This document shows positions 34,889 through 44,124 of a stretch of 64,000 nt of DNA, in pieces. This DNA is from Rhodospirillales bacterium 24-66-33 (GTDB lineage Bacteria > Pseudomonadota > Alphaproteobacteria > Reyranellales > Reyranellaceae), in the NCBI GenBank assembly GCA_002281855.1, contig NCHQ01000013.1, forward strand, positions 62,001 to 126,000, read 5' to 3'. Under the pieces are notes generated by a model, which saw nothing but the letters and a program-made list of their open reading frames with translations, made no database searches and had not been told where the DNA came from. Positions within the stretch are counted from its first letter, which is position 1; every line of letters starts with the position of its first letter. The position numbers and the translations under genes are program-made.

Positions 34889-36352
34889 ATGCCTTCCAGA
34901 CTGACCCGCCGCCGCACCCTGCTCACCGCGGCGGGGGCCTCCGCCCTGGCGGCTGCAGCCTATGGATCGGCCCACACGAGTTCCCGGACCGCCCAGAGCC
35001 CGCGCCGTCCGGCCGGGTTCCCCGACGGCTTCCGCTGGGGCACCGCGACGTCGGCCTATCAGGTCGAGGGCGGGGCTCATGAGGACGGTCGCGGACCGTC
35101 GATCTGGGACACCTTCACGCGCGAGCCCGGCCGGATCCGCGACGGCTCGACTGGCGACGTCAGCGTCGACCACTATCATCGCTACCGGGAAGACGTGGCG
35201 TTGATGAAGTCGCTCGGGGCGCACACCTATCGCTTCTCGATCGCCTGGCCGCGCGTCTTTCCCGAAGGCAAGGGCAAGGCCAATCCCGGGGGCCTCGACT
35301 TCTACGACCGGCTGGTCGACGAGCTTCTCGCCGCCGGCATCGAACCGTACGCGACGCTCTATCACTGGGACCTGCCGCAGGCGCTGCAGGACCGCGGCGG
35401 CTGGGAATCGCGCGACACCGCCCAGGCCTTCGGTGACTACGCGGCCTACGTCGCGGGCCGCCTCACCGATCGCGTGCGTCAGGTCTTCACCATCAACGAG
35501 ATGCAGACCTTCGTCGAGCAGGGCCACGAGACCGGCAACTTCGCGCCGGGCCTCAAGCTGCCACCCGGGCGGCTGAACCAGGTGCGCCACCACGCGGTGC
35601 TGGCGCATGGCCTCGCCGTGCAGGCGGTGCGCGCGAGCGGACGGCGCGGCACCAGGGTGGGTCCGGCCGAGAACATCGCCACGGCGGTGCCCGCCGTCGA
35701 GACGGCCGAGAACATCAAGGCCGCCGAACGGGCGACGCGCGAACTGAACGCACCCTATCTCACGGTGATGATGGAGGGCCGCTACACCGACGCCTATCTC
35801 GCCAAGGCGGGTCGCGACGCGCCACGCTTCACCGACGCGGAGCTGAAGATCATCTCGAGCAAGGTCGATTTCGTCGGCCTGAACGTCTATGCGCCCAGCC
35901 AGTACGTGCTGGCGAGCGAGGCGGCGCCGGGCTTCACGCCGGTGCCGTTCCCGGCGTCGCATCCGCACATGGCCTCGTCGTGGCTGCTGCTGGGGCCGGA
36001 AGTGCTTTACTGGGCGCCGCGCAATGCCGCCCGGCTCTGGCCGGTGAAGGACATCTTCATCACCGAGAACGGCGCGTCTGCGGCGGACGAGCCGACGCCG
36101 GACGGCACGGTCCACGACGTCGACCGCGTAATGTATCTGCGAAACTGCCTGATGCACCTGCAGCGCGCGACCGCCGAGGCCGTTCCGGTCCGCGGATATT
36201 TCCTGTGGAGTCTGCTCGACAATTTCGAATGGGCCGACGGTTACGCGACGCGGTTCGGTCTCGTCCATGTCGACTATGCGACGCAGAGGCGAACGCCAAA
36301 GCTCAGCGCCGAATTCTACCGTGAAGTCATTTCGCGTAACGCGTTGGCGTGA
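34889..36352 (+). CDS. Exported GH1-family beta-glycosidase
   Basis: The 487-residue glycoside hydrolase family 1 enzyme is a retaining beta-glucosidase type. A Tat signal (RRRTLLTAAGASALAAAA) suggests export in a folded state. The nucleophile is E393 in ITENG and the acid/base is E204. The usual T-x-NEP motif reads TINEM, with Pro replaced by Met at 205. QVEGG, HWDLPQAL and a C-terminal GYFLWSLLDNFEW complete the active site. Cleavage of a plant-derived beta-glycoside is likely; the aglycone is unknown. It lies 89 bases after the solute-binding protein gene. Confidence 0.9.
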   Translation: MPSRLTRRRTLLTAAGASALAAAAYGSAHTSSRTAQSPRRPAGFPDGFRWGTATSAYQVEGGAHEDGRGPSIWDTFTREPGRIRDGSTGDVSVDHYHRYREDVALMKSLGAHTYRFSIAWPRVFPEGKGKANPGGLDFYDRLVDELLAAGIEPYATLYHWDLPQALQDRGGWESRDTAQAFGDYAAYVAGRLTDRVRQVFTINEMQTFVEQGHETGNFAPGLKLPPGRLNQVRHHAVLAHGLAVQAVRASGRRGTRVGPAENIATAVPAVETAENIKAAERATRELNAPYLTVMMEGRYTDAYLAKAGRDAPRFTDAELKIISSKVDFVGLNVYAPSQYVLASEAAPGFTPVPFPASHPHMASSWLLLGPEVLYWAPRNAARLWPVKDIFITENGASAADEPTPDGTVHDVDRVMYLRNCLMHLQRATAEAVPVRGYFLWSLLDNFEWADGYATRFGLVHVDYATQRRTPKLSAEFYREVISRNALA

Positions 36353-36446
36353 GTGCGCAGCAAATCGCAGGCCATAAAACAGGGTTGACCCTCGGAGCCG
36401 GAAATAGGTTTCGCTTTCCACTTTCCTGCGGAATTTTGGAAAGAGT

Positions 36447-36460
36447 TTTCGTGCACGAAA
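36447..36460. promoter_or_regulatory. Perfect 14-bp palindrome upstream of the VOC-led operon
   Basis: TTTCGTGCACGAAA is fully self-complementary. It lies 82 bases before the start at 36543, in the A+T-richer 190-base gap after the GH1 gene. Its form fits a GntR-, LacI- or TetR-type operator. No regulator gene is adjacent. Confidence 0.45.
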
Positions 36461-36542
36461 GCCTCGGCGTCGAATATTAGAATTCCTGACGTGCCCACTA
36501 TGCCAAGATGGGCGACGCTGTGAACGGCGAAAGGGAATCAAA

Positions 36543-37385
36543 ATGAAGCTGCCCGTAGCGACGCTCGACCATGTGGTCATCAATGCCCGCGACGACATGG
36601 ATCATGCGGCCGACGTCTATACGCGTCTCGGCTTTTCGCTCACCGAACGCGGCTATCATTCGCTGGGTTCGATGAATCACCTCGCCATGTTCGGCACCGA
36701 CTATCTCGAGCTGATCGCCATTCCGAAGGATGCCGCGTCCGGTCGCCTCGATCTGCTCACCTTCCCCTTCGGACTGAACGGTCTCGTCTTCGGCGCGGAA
36801 GATTCCGCGGTCACTTACGAAGCGCTGAGCAAGGCGGGCGTCCCCGTCGACCCGCCGGTCGAATTCACGCGCCCCGTGAAGGTCGGCGACGAGATGCGCG
36901 ATGCGCGGTTCCGCACGGTCCGCATGAAGGCCGGCGTCGTGCCGTACGGCCGTGTCTATTACTGTCACCACTTCACGCGCGACGTCGTATGGCGCGACGA
37001 GTGGCGTCACCACGCCAATGGCACGGTCGCCATCGTACGCTTCCTGATCGTCGAGCCGGATCCCGCGGCGGCGTCCAAACTCTATGCCGACATGTTCGGT
37101 CCGGAAGCCGTGCGCGACATCAAGGGCGGCAAGTCGGTCGTGGTCGGCAATTCGCGCGTCGACATCGTGACCGAGGACGAGCTGAAGGCGCAGTTCGGCG
37201 ATGCCGTACCGCAGGCCGAGGGCCGCACGGCCTACATGGCCGGCCTCACATTCCGCACGCTGTCGGCGGCGAAGGCGGCACGTGCCTTGCAGGATGGCAA
37301 GATCAGCGGCGTGACGCAGACCGCGGACCGGGTCGTCGTGCCGGCCAGTCAGGCGTTGAACGCGGTGCTCGAGTTCATCGAATAG
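36543..37385 (+). CDS. VOC-superfamily (Glyoxalase_3-like) protein
   Basis: The 280-residue vicinal-oxygen-chelate fold protein has two related halves. The first begins LDHVVINARDDMDHAADVYTRLGF, and the second is around VAIVRFLIVEPDPAAASKLYADMFG. The His in LDHVV, a Glu in DYLELIA and later acidic residues fit metal-site positions, but the substrate is unknown. It opens an operon with a metallo-deacylase, a CoA ligase and a peptide-type importer, so it probably acts on the imported compound or a breakdown product. A RBS-like AGGGAA precedes the ATG. Confidence 0.78.
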   Translation: MKLPVATLDHVVINARDDMDHAADVYTRLGFSLTERGYHSLGSMNHLAMFGTDYLELIAIPKDAASGRLDLLTFPFGLNGLVFGAEDSAVTYEALSKAGVPVDPPVEFTRPVKVGDEMRDARFRTVRMKAGVVPYGRVYYCHHFTRDVVWRDEWRHHANGTVAIVRFLIVEPDPAAASKLYADMFGPEAVRDIKGGKSVVVGNSRVDIVTEDELKAQFGDAVPQAEGRTAYMAGLTFRTLSAAKAARALQDGKISGVTQTADRVVVPASQALNAVLEFIE

Positions 37386-37435
37386 GCTGACGCAAGTTCG
37401 TCGGGGCTGCTGGGGAGCGGCCGAGAAGGGAAGCC

Positions 37436-38527
37436 ATGGAATATTACGATTGCTTCGCCGCAAGCTATGCCAACGCGCGGGCGAAGTTTCTGAAGGCGGC
37501 GACGGCCGCCCAAGGCGAGGTGCGGTCGTTCCTGCACCCCGCGAAGAAGGCGCCCGACGGCGGGCCGCTGGCGATCGACGTCGCCTGCTTCGGCGACCGC
37601 AAGGCGGCGCGGCAGGCCCTGTTCCTGAGCGGCACGCACGGTCAGGAAGGCTTTTCCGGCTCGGCCGTGCAGATCGGCTGGCTGGCGTCGGGCGGCGCGG
37701 CGCGGCTGCCCGCCGGCCTCGGCGTCGTGCTGGTGCATGGGCTCAATCCCTACGGCTTCGCGCACGCCACGCGCACGACCGAGAACAACGTCGATCTCAA
37801 CCGCAACTTCATCGACCGCGAGGCGGGCCCGGCGCCGGCCAATCGGCACTACGAGACGCTTCATGCCGACCTGCTGATCCGCGAATGGACGGATGCGGAG
37901 AACGAGCGGATCGCCGGCGTGCTCGACCGGTTCGCCGAGAGCAAGGGCCGCGACGTGCTGTTCGATACGCTCGCGCGCGGCCAGTACGAGCATCAGGACG
38001 GATTGATGTTCGGCGGCAAGGACCGCGAATGGTCCAACCGGACTCTGGAGACCATCGTCGCCGAAACGCTGGCCGACGCCGAGCGTGTGGCCTTCATCGA
38101 CTGGCACACCGGCATCGGCGAGTACGGCAAGCCGTTCTTCCTCTGCTTCAACGATCCCGCTGGCCCGCTGTTCGCACGCGCCTGCGCGTGGTGGGGTAAG
38201 GAGAATGTCGACGGTGTGCGGCCGCACGGCATGGAACGGCCGAACTATACCGGCCTGGTCTTCCACGGCGTGCAGCGCTTCCTCGGCAATCGCGACATGT
38301 GCGGCGCGGTGATCGAGTTCGGCACGCGCGGCGTCAACATGCGCCGGGTGCTGCGGCTGGATCAGTGGCTGCGGCGGCAACACGGACTCGATCCCGACGT
38401 GCGCGCCACCCTGCAGGCCGACATGATGGATGCCTTCTGCCCGTTCGACGGCCAATGGCGCAAGGACACGCTCGACTACGGGCTGAAGCTCACCGACCAG
38501 GCACTTTCGGGACTCGCAGCATGGTGA
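37436..38527 (+). CDS. DUF2817 M14-like metallopeptidase/deacylase
   Basis: The 363-residue zinc hydrolase is of the carboxypeptidase/aspartoacylase clan. Expected zinc ligands are H68 and E71 in THGQEG, plus H224 in DWHTGIG. DLNRNF (120-125) gives the arginine pocket, and E294 in VIEFGT is the general base. No signal peptide is seen, so it is cytoplasmic. It probably removes an amino acid or acyl group from an imported substrate. Its stop overlaps the next gene's start by seven bases (ATGGTGA), strongly coupling it to the CoA ligase. Confidence 0.85.
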   Translation: MEYYDCFAASYANARAKFLKAATAAQGEVRSFLHPAKKAPDGGPLAIDVACFGDRKAARQALFLSGTHGQEGFSGSAVQIGWLASGGAARLPAGLGVVLVHGLNPYGFAHATRTTENNVDLNRNFIDREAGPAPANRHYETLHADLLIREWTDAENERIAGVLDRFAESKGRDVLFDTLARGQYEHQDGLMFGGKDREWSNRTLETIVAETLADAERVAFIDWHTGIGEYGKPFFLCFNDPAGPLFARACAWWGKENVDGVRPHGMERPNYTGLVFHGVQRFLGNRDMCGAVIEFGTRGVNMRRVLRLDQWLRRQHGLDPDVRATLQADMMDAFCPFDGQWRKDTLDYGLKLTDQALSGLAAW

Positions 38528-40020
38528 CGATCAAGTACGACAATCAGGGCGACGCGATCTCGCGCGACGTGCCGGCCGACAGCATCGCGCTGATCGACGA
38601 AGGCGGCAACGGGAGCGAGCGCCGCTACACCTACGCCGACATCCTGCGGCTGAGCGGTGCGGTCGCGCGCGGGCTCCTGAAGCGCGGCCTGCAGCACGGC
38701 GACCGCGTGGCGATCCTCTCGGCCAACCGCGCCGAGTTCCTGCTGACCTTCCTCGGCACGATGCAGGCCGGCCTGGTCTCCGTTCCGGTGAACTACAAGC
38801 TACCGGCCGAGACCGTTGCCTATGTCGTGGGCGACTGCGACGCCAAACTGGTGATCGGCGACGATGCGCGGCTGCCGCTGGCGCCCGACGACGTGCCGAA
38901 GCTTTCCCTCGACCGGGACTTCGAGAGCCTCCTCGACGAAGGCCCGTTCACGCCGGTCGCGATGAAGCCCGAGGAACCGGCGATGTTCCTCTACACGTCG
39001 GGCTCGACGGGCCGCCCCAAGGGCGTGGTGCTGTCGCACCATTCGCATCTCTGGGCGATCAGCCAGCGCGTGCGCCGGCCGGCGCCGATCGGCCAGCGCG
39101 CGCTCGTGGCGGCGCCGCTCTATCACATGAACGGGCTGGCCATGTGCCAGACCACCTTCTCGCACGGTGACACCGTGGTGCTGCTGCCGCAGTTCACGAC
39201 CCGCGGCTATATCGAGGCGGCCGCCAAGCATCGCGCCGCCTTCCTGACCTCCGTGCCGACCATGATCGCGATGATGCTGCGCGAGCGCGAGCTGCTCAGC
39301 CGCACCGATCTCTCGGCCGTCGAGGCCGTCCGCATGGGCTCCGCGCCCGTTACCCAATCGCTGATCGACCAGGTGCACGCGGTGTTTCCAAAGGCTCTGG
39401 TCAGCAACGGCTACGGCACCACCGAGGCCGGCCCCGTCGTATTCGGCCCTCATCCGGAGGGCCTGCCGCAGCCGGTACTCTCGACCGGCTATCCGCATCC
39501 CGAGGTTCAGCTCCGCCTCGTGCGCGACGGAAAGGAAGTGCAGGACGAAGGCGAGCTCCAGATGAAGTGCGGCGCGCTGATGACGCACTATCACAAGCTG
39601 CCCGCCAAGACCGCCGAGGTCATGACGCCGGACGGCTTCTACCGGACCAGCGACGTCTTCCGGCGCGACGAGAACGGCTTCTTCTATTTCGTCGGTCGCG
39701 TCGACGACATGTTCGTATGCGGCGGCGAGAACATCTATCCCGGCGAGGTCGAGAAGATGCTCGAGCGGCATCCCGGCATCCACCAGGCCGCGGTGATTCC
39801 CGTTCCCGACGAACTCAAGGGCCACAAGCCGATCGCCTTCGTCGTCAAGGCGGCCGGTGCCGAACTCGACGAGCAGGCGGTGAAGACCTATGCGCTGGCC
39901 AATGCGCCGGCCTACCAGCATCCGAGACGCGTGCTGTTCGTCGACGAGATGCCGCTCGCCGGCACCAACAAGATCGACAAGCGCGTCCTCGCCAAGCAAA
40001 TCCCAACTGGAGAAGTATAA
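38521..40020 (+). CDS. Acyl-CoA synthetase / AMP-dependent ligase
   Basis: The 499-residue ANL-superfamily enzyme activates a carboxylic acid to its CoA thioester via an acyl-AMP. The P-loop-like YTSGSTGRPKG, the NGYGTTEAG motif, and the hinge region with FVGRVDDMFVCGGENIYP are all present. A C-terminal catalytic lysine lies in NKIDKR. The substrate class (aliphatic or aromatic acid) is unclear; FHA1- or benzoate-ligase types are similar. It overlaps the M14-like gene by seven bases and precedes the MDR gene by two bases. Confidence 0.9.
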   Translation: MVTIKYDNQGDAISRDVPADSIALIDEGGNGSERRYTYADILRLSGAVARGLLKRGLQHGDRVAILSANRAEFLLTFLGTMQAGLVSVPVNYKLPAETVAYVVGDCDAKLVIGDDARLPLAPDDVPKLSLDRDFESLLDEGPFTPVAMKPEEPAMFLYTSGSTGRPKGVVLSHHSHLWAISQRVRRPAPIGQRALVAAPLYHMNGLAMCQTTFSHGDTVVLLPQFTTRGYIEAAAKHRAAFLTSVPTMIAMMLRERELLSRTDLSAVEAVRMGSAPVTQSLIDQVHAVFPKALVSNGYGTTEAGPVVFGPHPEGLPQPVLSTGYPHPEVQLRLVRDGKEVQDEGELQMKCGALMTHYHKLPAKTAEVMTPDGFYRTSDVFRRDENGFFYFVGRVDDMFVCGGENIYPGEVEKMLERHPGIHQAAVIPVPDELKGHKPIAFVVKAAGAELDEQAVKTYALANAPAYQHPRRVLFVDEMPLAGTNKIDKRVLAKQIPTGEV

Positions 40021-40022
40021 CA

Positions 40023-41036
40023 ATGAAAGCTGCTGTCGTCCGTGAACATGGCGGACCGGACCGCCTCGTCTTCGAAACCAACTTTCCCGACCCGACGCCC
40101 GGCGAGGGCGATGTGATCGTCGCGGTGAAGGCCTCGTCGCTGAACTATCACGACGTCTTCACCCGCCGCGGCATGCCGGGCATCAAGGTGCCGATGCCCG
40201 CCATCATGGGTCTCGACGTTGCCGGCGAGATCGCCGAGGTCGGCCCGGGCGTCACCGGCTGGAAGAAGGGCGATCGCGTCCTGGTCGACCCGATCAACCG
40301 GGTCGAAGGCGGCCTGATGGGTGAGACGGTGCACGGCGGCCTGGCCGAACTGTGCAAGGCGCGCGCCCACCAGCTGATCAAGATCCCCGACGGCGTGAGC
40401 TATGCCGATGCGGCGGCCCTTCCCGTGGCCTACGGCACGGCGCTGCGCATGATGGTCACCAATGGCCATGTCGCCAAGGGCGAGAAGGTCCTGATCCTCG
40501 GCGCCTCGGGCGGCGTCGGCGTCTGCTGCCTGCAGCTGGCCAAGCTCGCCGGCTGCGAAGTGATCGCCTGTGCCGGTACCGACGCCAAGGCCCAGCGCCT
40601 GGCCGAGCTCGGCGCCGACAAGACGATCAACTACATCGAGAAGGATTTCATGAAGGAAGTCTTCGCGATGTACGGCAAGCCGACGCGGCGCGGCAACGGC
40701 ACCGACCAGGGCGTCGATGTCGTGGTCAACTACACCGGCGGCGACACCTGGGTGAACTCGCTGAAGACGCTCAAGGTCGGCGGCCGCCTGCTGACCTGCG
40801 GCGCCACCGCCGGCTACGCGCCGACGGAGGACATCCGCTTCATCTGGACCTTCGAGCTCAAGGTCCTGGGTTCCAACGGTTGGATGCGCAGCGACATCGA
40901 GAAGCTCCTGGAGCTGGTGCAGAGCGGCAAGCTCAAGGTGCTGGTCGACAAGGTCTTCCCGCTGTCCGAAGCGCGCGAGGCTCTGCGCGTGATCGAGGAT
41001 CGCGAAGTGTTCGGCAAGATCGTGGTGGCGCCATGA
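40023..41036 (+). CDS. MDR-family NAD(P)H-dependent oxidoreductase (quinone-reductase-like)
   Basis: The 337-residue zinc-alcohol-dehydrogenase-superfamily protein has an N-terminal GroES-like domain and a Rossmann domain. The dinucleotide motif GASGGVGVCC is around 160. The catalytic zinc cysteine of true ADHs is not evident, so a reductase of enoyl or quinone groups is more likely. Together with the preceding CoA ligase and the following thioesterase, it could reduce an acyl-CoA double bond. Its stop overlaps the thioesterase ATG (ATGA). Confidence 0.88.
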   Translation: MKAAVVREHGGPDRLVFETNFPDPTPGEGDVIVAVKASSLNYHDVFTRRGMPGIKVPMPAIMGLDVAGEIAEVGPGVTGWKKGDRVLVDPINRVEGGLMGETVHGGLAELCKARAHQLIKIPDGVSYADAAALPVAYGTALRMMVTNGHVAKGEKVLILGASGGVGVCCLQLAKLAGCEVIACAGTDAKAQRLAELGADKTINYIEKDFMKEVFAMYGKPTRRGNGTDQGVDVVVNYTGGDTWVNSLKTLKVGGRLLTCGATAGYAPTEDIRFIWTFELKVLGSNGWMRSDIEKLLELVQSGKLKVLVDKVFPLSEAREALRVIEDREVFGKIVVAP

Positions 41037-41461
41037 GCGACAAGCTCCCGCCGCTCAGCGACGCCGAACTGCAGGCGATGCTCGATCATTCGCCGTTCAT
41101 TTCCTTCCTCGGCCTCAAGGTCACCGAAGCGGACCCGGCGAAGGAACGTGTCACGATGGAATGCGAGATGCGCCCCGAGTTCGAGCGCGGCAAGGGCACC
41201 GGCCAGTGGCACGGCGGCCCGATTGCGGCGGTCATCGATACGGTCGGCGACTACGCGCTGATCATGGCGCTGCGGCGTGGCCTGCCGACCATCAACTTCC
41301 GCGTCGACTATCTGCGGCCCGCGATCAAGACCAAGCTCATCACGACGGCCACGGTCCGCCGCAATGGCAAAAGCGTCGGCATCGTCGATGTCGACGTGTT
41401 CAACGACAAGATGGTGCTGCTGGCGATCGGCCGTGCGACCTATTCGACGCTGCAGGCTTAG
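41033..41461 (+). CDS. PaaI-type hotdog thioesterase
   Basis: The 142-residue hotdog-fold thioesterase shows the family pattern. An aspartate-containing catalytic helix reads WHGGPIAAVIDTVGDYAL, and a beta-sheet INFRVDYLRPA follows. It cleaves acyl-CoA esters, usually acting as a release or salvage valve in degradation pathways. The ATG at 41033 overlaps the MDR stop by four bases. The ABC importer genes start 57 bases downstream. Confidence 0.9.
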   Translation: MSDKLPPLSDAELQAMLDHSPFISFLGLKVTEADPAKERVTMECEMRPEFERGKGTGQWHGGPIAAVIDTVGDYALIMALRRGLPTINFRVDYLRPAIKTKLITTATVRRNGKSVGIVDVDVFNDKMVLLAIGRATYSTLQA

Positions 41462-41518
41462 GCCACACGGTATGAAGTTTGCTTCGTCTGGCGTGGGAAT
41501 TGGGGAACGGAGGGTGTC

Positions 41519-43123
41519 ATGACGATCAAGGTTTCACGCCGCGTGTTTGGCGCGGGTGTCTTCGCCGCCGGCGTAGTCGGCACGTCCCGGGGATCGTTCG
41601 CACAGGGTACGCCCAAACGGGGCGGCACCTTGGTGGCGACCTGGGGCGGCGGCGAGCCGCAGGCCTGCTACGTGCCGGCCGGCGGCGGCTCGAGCCCGAC
41701 CTTCTCGTCGTCCAAGCTGTTCGAGCGGCTGGCCCGGCGCAAGATGGACGGCGCGTTCGAAGGCGTGCTGGCCGAATCGTGGAAGCCGTCGGCCGACTTC
41801 AAGACCTACACGGTGAAAATCCGCAAGGGCGTGAAGTTCCATGACGGCAAGGACATGACGGTCGACGACGTCGTCTATTCCGTCGCTGAGATCTGGAAGA
41901 AGTACGCCGTTGCGTCGGCGCTCACCGACTTCGCGGGCATCGAGTCGCCCGACGCCGACACGGTCGTCTTCAAGTACAACAATCCGACGCCGGAATTCTT
42001 CTTCGCATCGACCCTGTGCTCACCGGTCGCCTACATCGTGCCCAAGCATGTCTATGCCGGCAGCGATCCGGTCACCAATCCGGCCAACAATGCGCCGATC
42101 GCCACGGGTCCCTGGAAATTCAAGGAGTGGGTGCGCGGCAGCCACTTCGAATACGTGAAGAACGAGAACTACTGGAAGAAGGACGAGCCTTATCTCGACC
42201 GCCTGATCATCCGCTACGTGCGCGACCCGGCGGGCCGCGCGGCGGCGATGGAAGCGGGCGACATCCACATCGGGGTGTTCAATCCCGTTGCCCCGCCCGA
42301 CATCAAGCGCCTGACCGGAACCGGCAAGTTCGTCGCCACGCCCAAGGGCTACGAGGAAGCGGTCTGGTCGACGACGCTCGAATGCAACATGCGCAATCCG
42401 GTCTTCGCCAAGCGCGAGGTCCGGCAGGCCATGTTCCACGCCGTCAATCGCGAGTTCATCGCAAAGACGGTCTACTACGGATATGCGCGGCCGGGCACCA
42501 GCCCGATCTACTCCCCCAACAAGGAGTTCTACACCGCCGACACGTTCAAGACCGGCTTCGATCCCAAGAAGGCGGCTGCCCTGCTCGATGCGGCCGGCTT
42601 CCCGAAGAAGGCCGACGGCAAGCGCTTCACCCTGAACCTTCTGTCCGCGGGCTGGTTCCAGGAGAACGGCAAGGTCGGCGCCTACGTGAAGCAGGCCCTC
42701 GAGGATGTCGGTGTCGGCATCAACCTCACGGTCCCGGACCGCCCGAGTTCGATCAAGCGCATCTACACCGATTACGATTTCGACCTGGCGATCTCCAACC
42801 AGGCCAATCCGTCCGAGCCGGTGCCGTCGACCACGCAGTACTTCACGACCGACGGCATCATGAAGGGTGTGCCCTTCCGTAACGCCTCGGGCTATTCCAA
42901 TCCCGACGTCGACAAGCTGGTCGCCAGCATCAAGATCGAGACCGATCCGGCCAAGCGCAAGGCGCTGGTCGTCGAATTCCAGAAGATCATCGCGCAGGAA
43001 GCTCCGCTCCTGCCGCTGGTCGAGCTGGAATCGATTACTCTGGCGAGCACCAAGGTGCAGAACCACTCCAACGACCCGAACTTCCTCGCTGCAAGTTGGG
43101 GAGACCTATGGCTGGCGAGCTAG
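41519..43123 (+). CDS. Family 5 (Dpp/Opp-type) periplasmic solute-binding protein
   Basis: The 534-residue solute-binding protein has an exported N-terminus (twin-arginine-like SRRVFGAGVFAAGV) and the SBP_bac_5 fold. RGGTLVATWGGG begins the mature part, FHDGKDMTVDDVVYS follows, and RVFNPV-like contacts lie mid-protein. These proteins bind peptides, glutathione, opines or nickel complexes; the ligand is not predictable here. An AGGGTG box precedes the ATG. The stop overlaps the permease gene by 16 bases. Confidence 0.93.
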   Translation: MTIKVSRRVFGAGVFAAGVVGTSRGSFAQGTPKRGGTLVATWGGGEPQACYVPAGGGSSPTFSSSKLFERLARRKMDGAFEGVLAESWKPSADFKTYTVKIRKGVKFHDGKDMTVDDVVYSVAEIWKKYAVASALTDFAGIESPDADTVVFKYNNPTPEFFFASTLCSPVAYIVPKHVYAGSDPVTNPANNAPIATGPWKFKEWVRGSHFEYVKNENYWKKDEPYLDRLIIRYVRDPAGRAAAMEAGDIHIGVFNPVAPPDIKRLTGTGKFVATPKGYEEAVWSTTLECNMRNPVFAKREVRQAMFHAVNREFIAKTVYYGYARPGTSPIYSPNKEFYTADTFKTGFDPKKAAALLDAAGFPKKADGKRFTLNLLSAGWFQENGKVGAYVKQALEDVGVGINLTVPDRPSSIKRIYTDYDFDLAISNQANPSEPVPSTTQYFTTDGIMKGVPFRNASGYSNPDVDKLVASIKIETDPAKRKALVVEFQKIIAQEAPLLPLVELESITLASTKVQNHSNDPNFLAASWGDLWLAS

Positions 43124-44124
43124 TCTCGCCGACGCCCGCCCTTCGCGGCTCCGCCCGTCGCACGGCGGCGCTGCGGCTCCTGCGGCGACGGCTGATCCAG
43201 GCCGTCCCGCTGATGCTGGGCGTGGTGATCATCAATTTCTGCCTGATCCAGATGGCGCCGGGCAGTTTCCTCGAACTGATGACGGCCGAGAACCAGGTGA
43301 GCGACCCGACGACGATCGCCCTGCTGCGCAAGACCTACGGGCTGGACGATCCCGTCTGGATGCAGCTGCTGAAATACATCTGGGCGCTGCTGCATTTCGA
43401 CTTCGGCTTCTCCTATCGGCAGAACATGCCGGTCATCCAGGCGATCTGGATCCACCTGCCGGCAACGGTCCTGCTGATGGTGTCGAGCATAGCGCTGGCG
43501 ATCTCGATCGGCGTGGCGGCGGGCGTCGTCGCGTCGATGAAGGTTCGCACCTTCTGGGACAGCCTGGTCTCGGTCGCCGCCATGTTCTTCTATGCCGCGC
43601 CCAGTTTCTGGCTCGGCATCATGATGATCGTGCTGTTTTCGGTGAAGCTCGGCTGGCTGCCGGTGGGTGGCATGATGAAGATCGGGGGCAACGGGGGCGT
43701 GCTGGATATCCTGCACCACCTGATCCTGCCGACGCTGGCATTGGGTCTGTTCTATGCCGCGATCTATACCCGCGTCATGCGTTCCTCGATGCTCGAGGTG
43801 GCGCAGCTCGACTTCGTGCGCACGGCGCGTGCCAAGGGCCTCAGTCGCAACAAGGTCACGATCCACCACGTGCTGCGCAACGCGCTGCTGCCGGTGGTCA
43901 CGATCCTGGGCGTGCAGATGGGCACCGTCCTGGCTGGCAGCGTCGTGATCGAGAGCGTGTTCAGCTGGCCGGGCGTCGGCTCGCTGCTGTTCGACAGCGT
44001 GAGCTCTCGCAACTATCCGGTCGTGCTCGGCATCATGGTGCTGGGCTCGCTGGTCGTCATCGCCGCCAACATCGCGGTCGACCTCATCTACATGTGGCTC
44101 GATCCGCGCATCGAGATCCGCTGA
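43108..44124 (+). CDS. Dpp/Opp-type ABC permease, DppB-like subunit
   Basis: The 338-residue inner-membrane permease has six hydrophobic spans. Its EAA loop is around VRTARAKGLSRNKVTIHHVLRNA, which docks on the ATPases. Further DppB features include SFLELMTAENQ after span 1 and a long periplasmic section with LGWLPVGGM. The ATG at 43108 lies inside the end of the solute-binding protein gene; an earlier start at 43096 is possible. One base overlaps the next permease. Confidence 0.94.
   Translation: MAGELVSPTPALRGSARRTAALRLLRRRLIQAVPLMLGVVIINFCLIQMAPGSFLELMTAENQVSDPTTIALLRKTYGLDDPVWMQLLKYIWALLHFDFGFSYRQNMPVIQAIWIHLPATVLLMVSSIALAISIGVAAGVVASMKVRTFWDSLVSVAAMFFYAAPSFWLGIMMIVLFSVKLGWLPVGGMMKIGGNGGVLDILHHLILPTLALGLFYAAIYTRVMRSSMLEVAQLDFVRTARAKGLSRNKVTIHHVLRNALLPVVTILGVQMGTVLAGSVVIESVFSWPGVGSLLFDSVSSRNYPVVLGIMVLGSLVVIAANIAVDLIYMWLDPRIEIR

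Noticed and set aside
34796..36598. A 600-codon minus-strand frame
   Set aside because: It is a mirror of the GH1 gene, whose catalytic motifs are clear on the plus strand.
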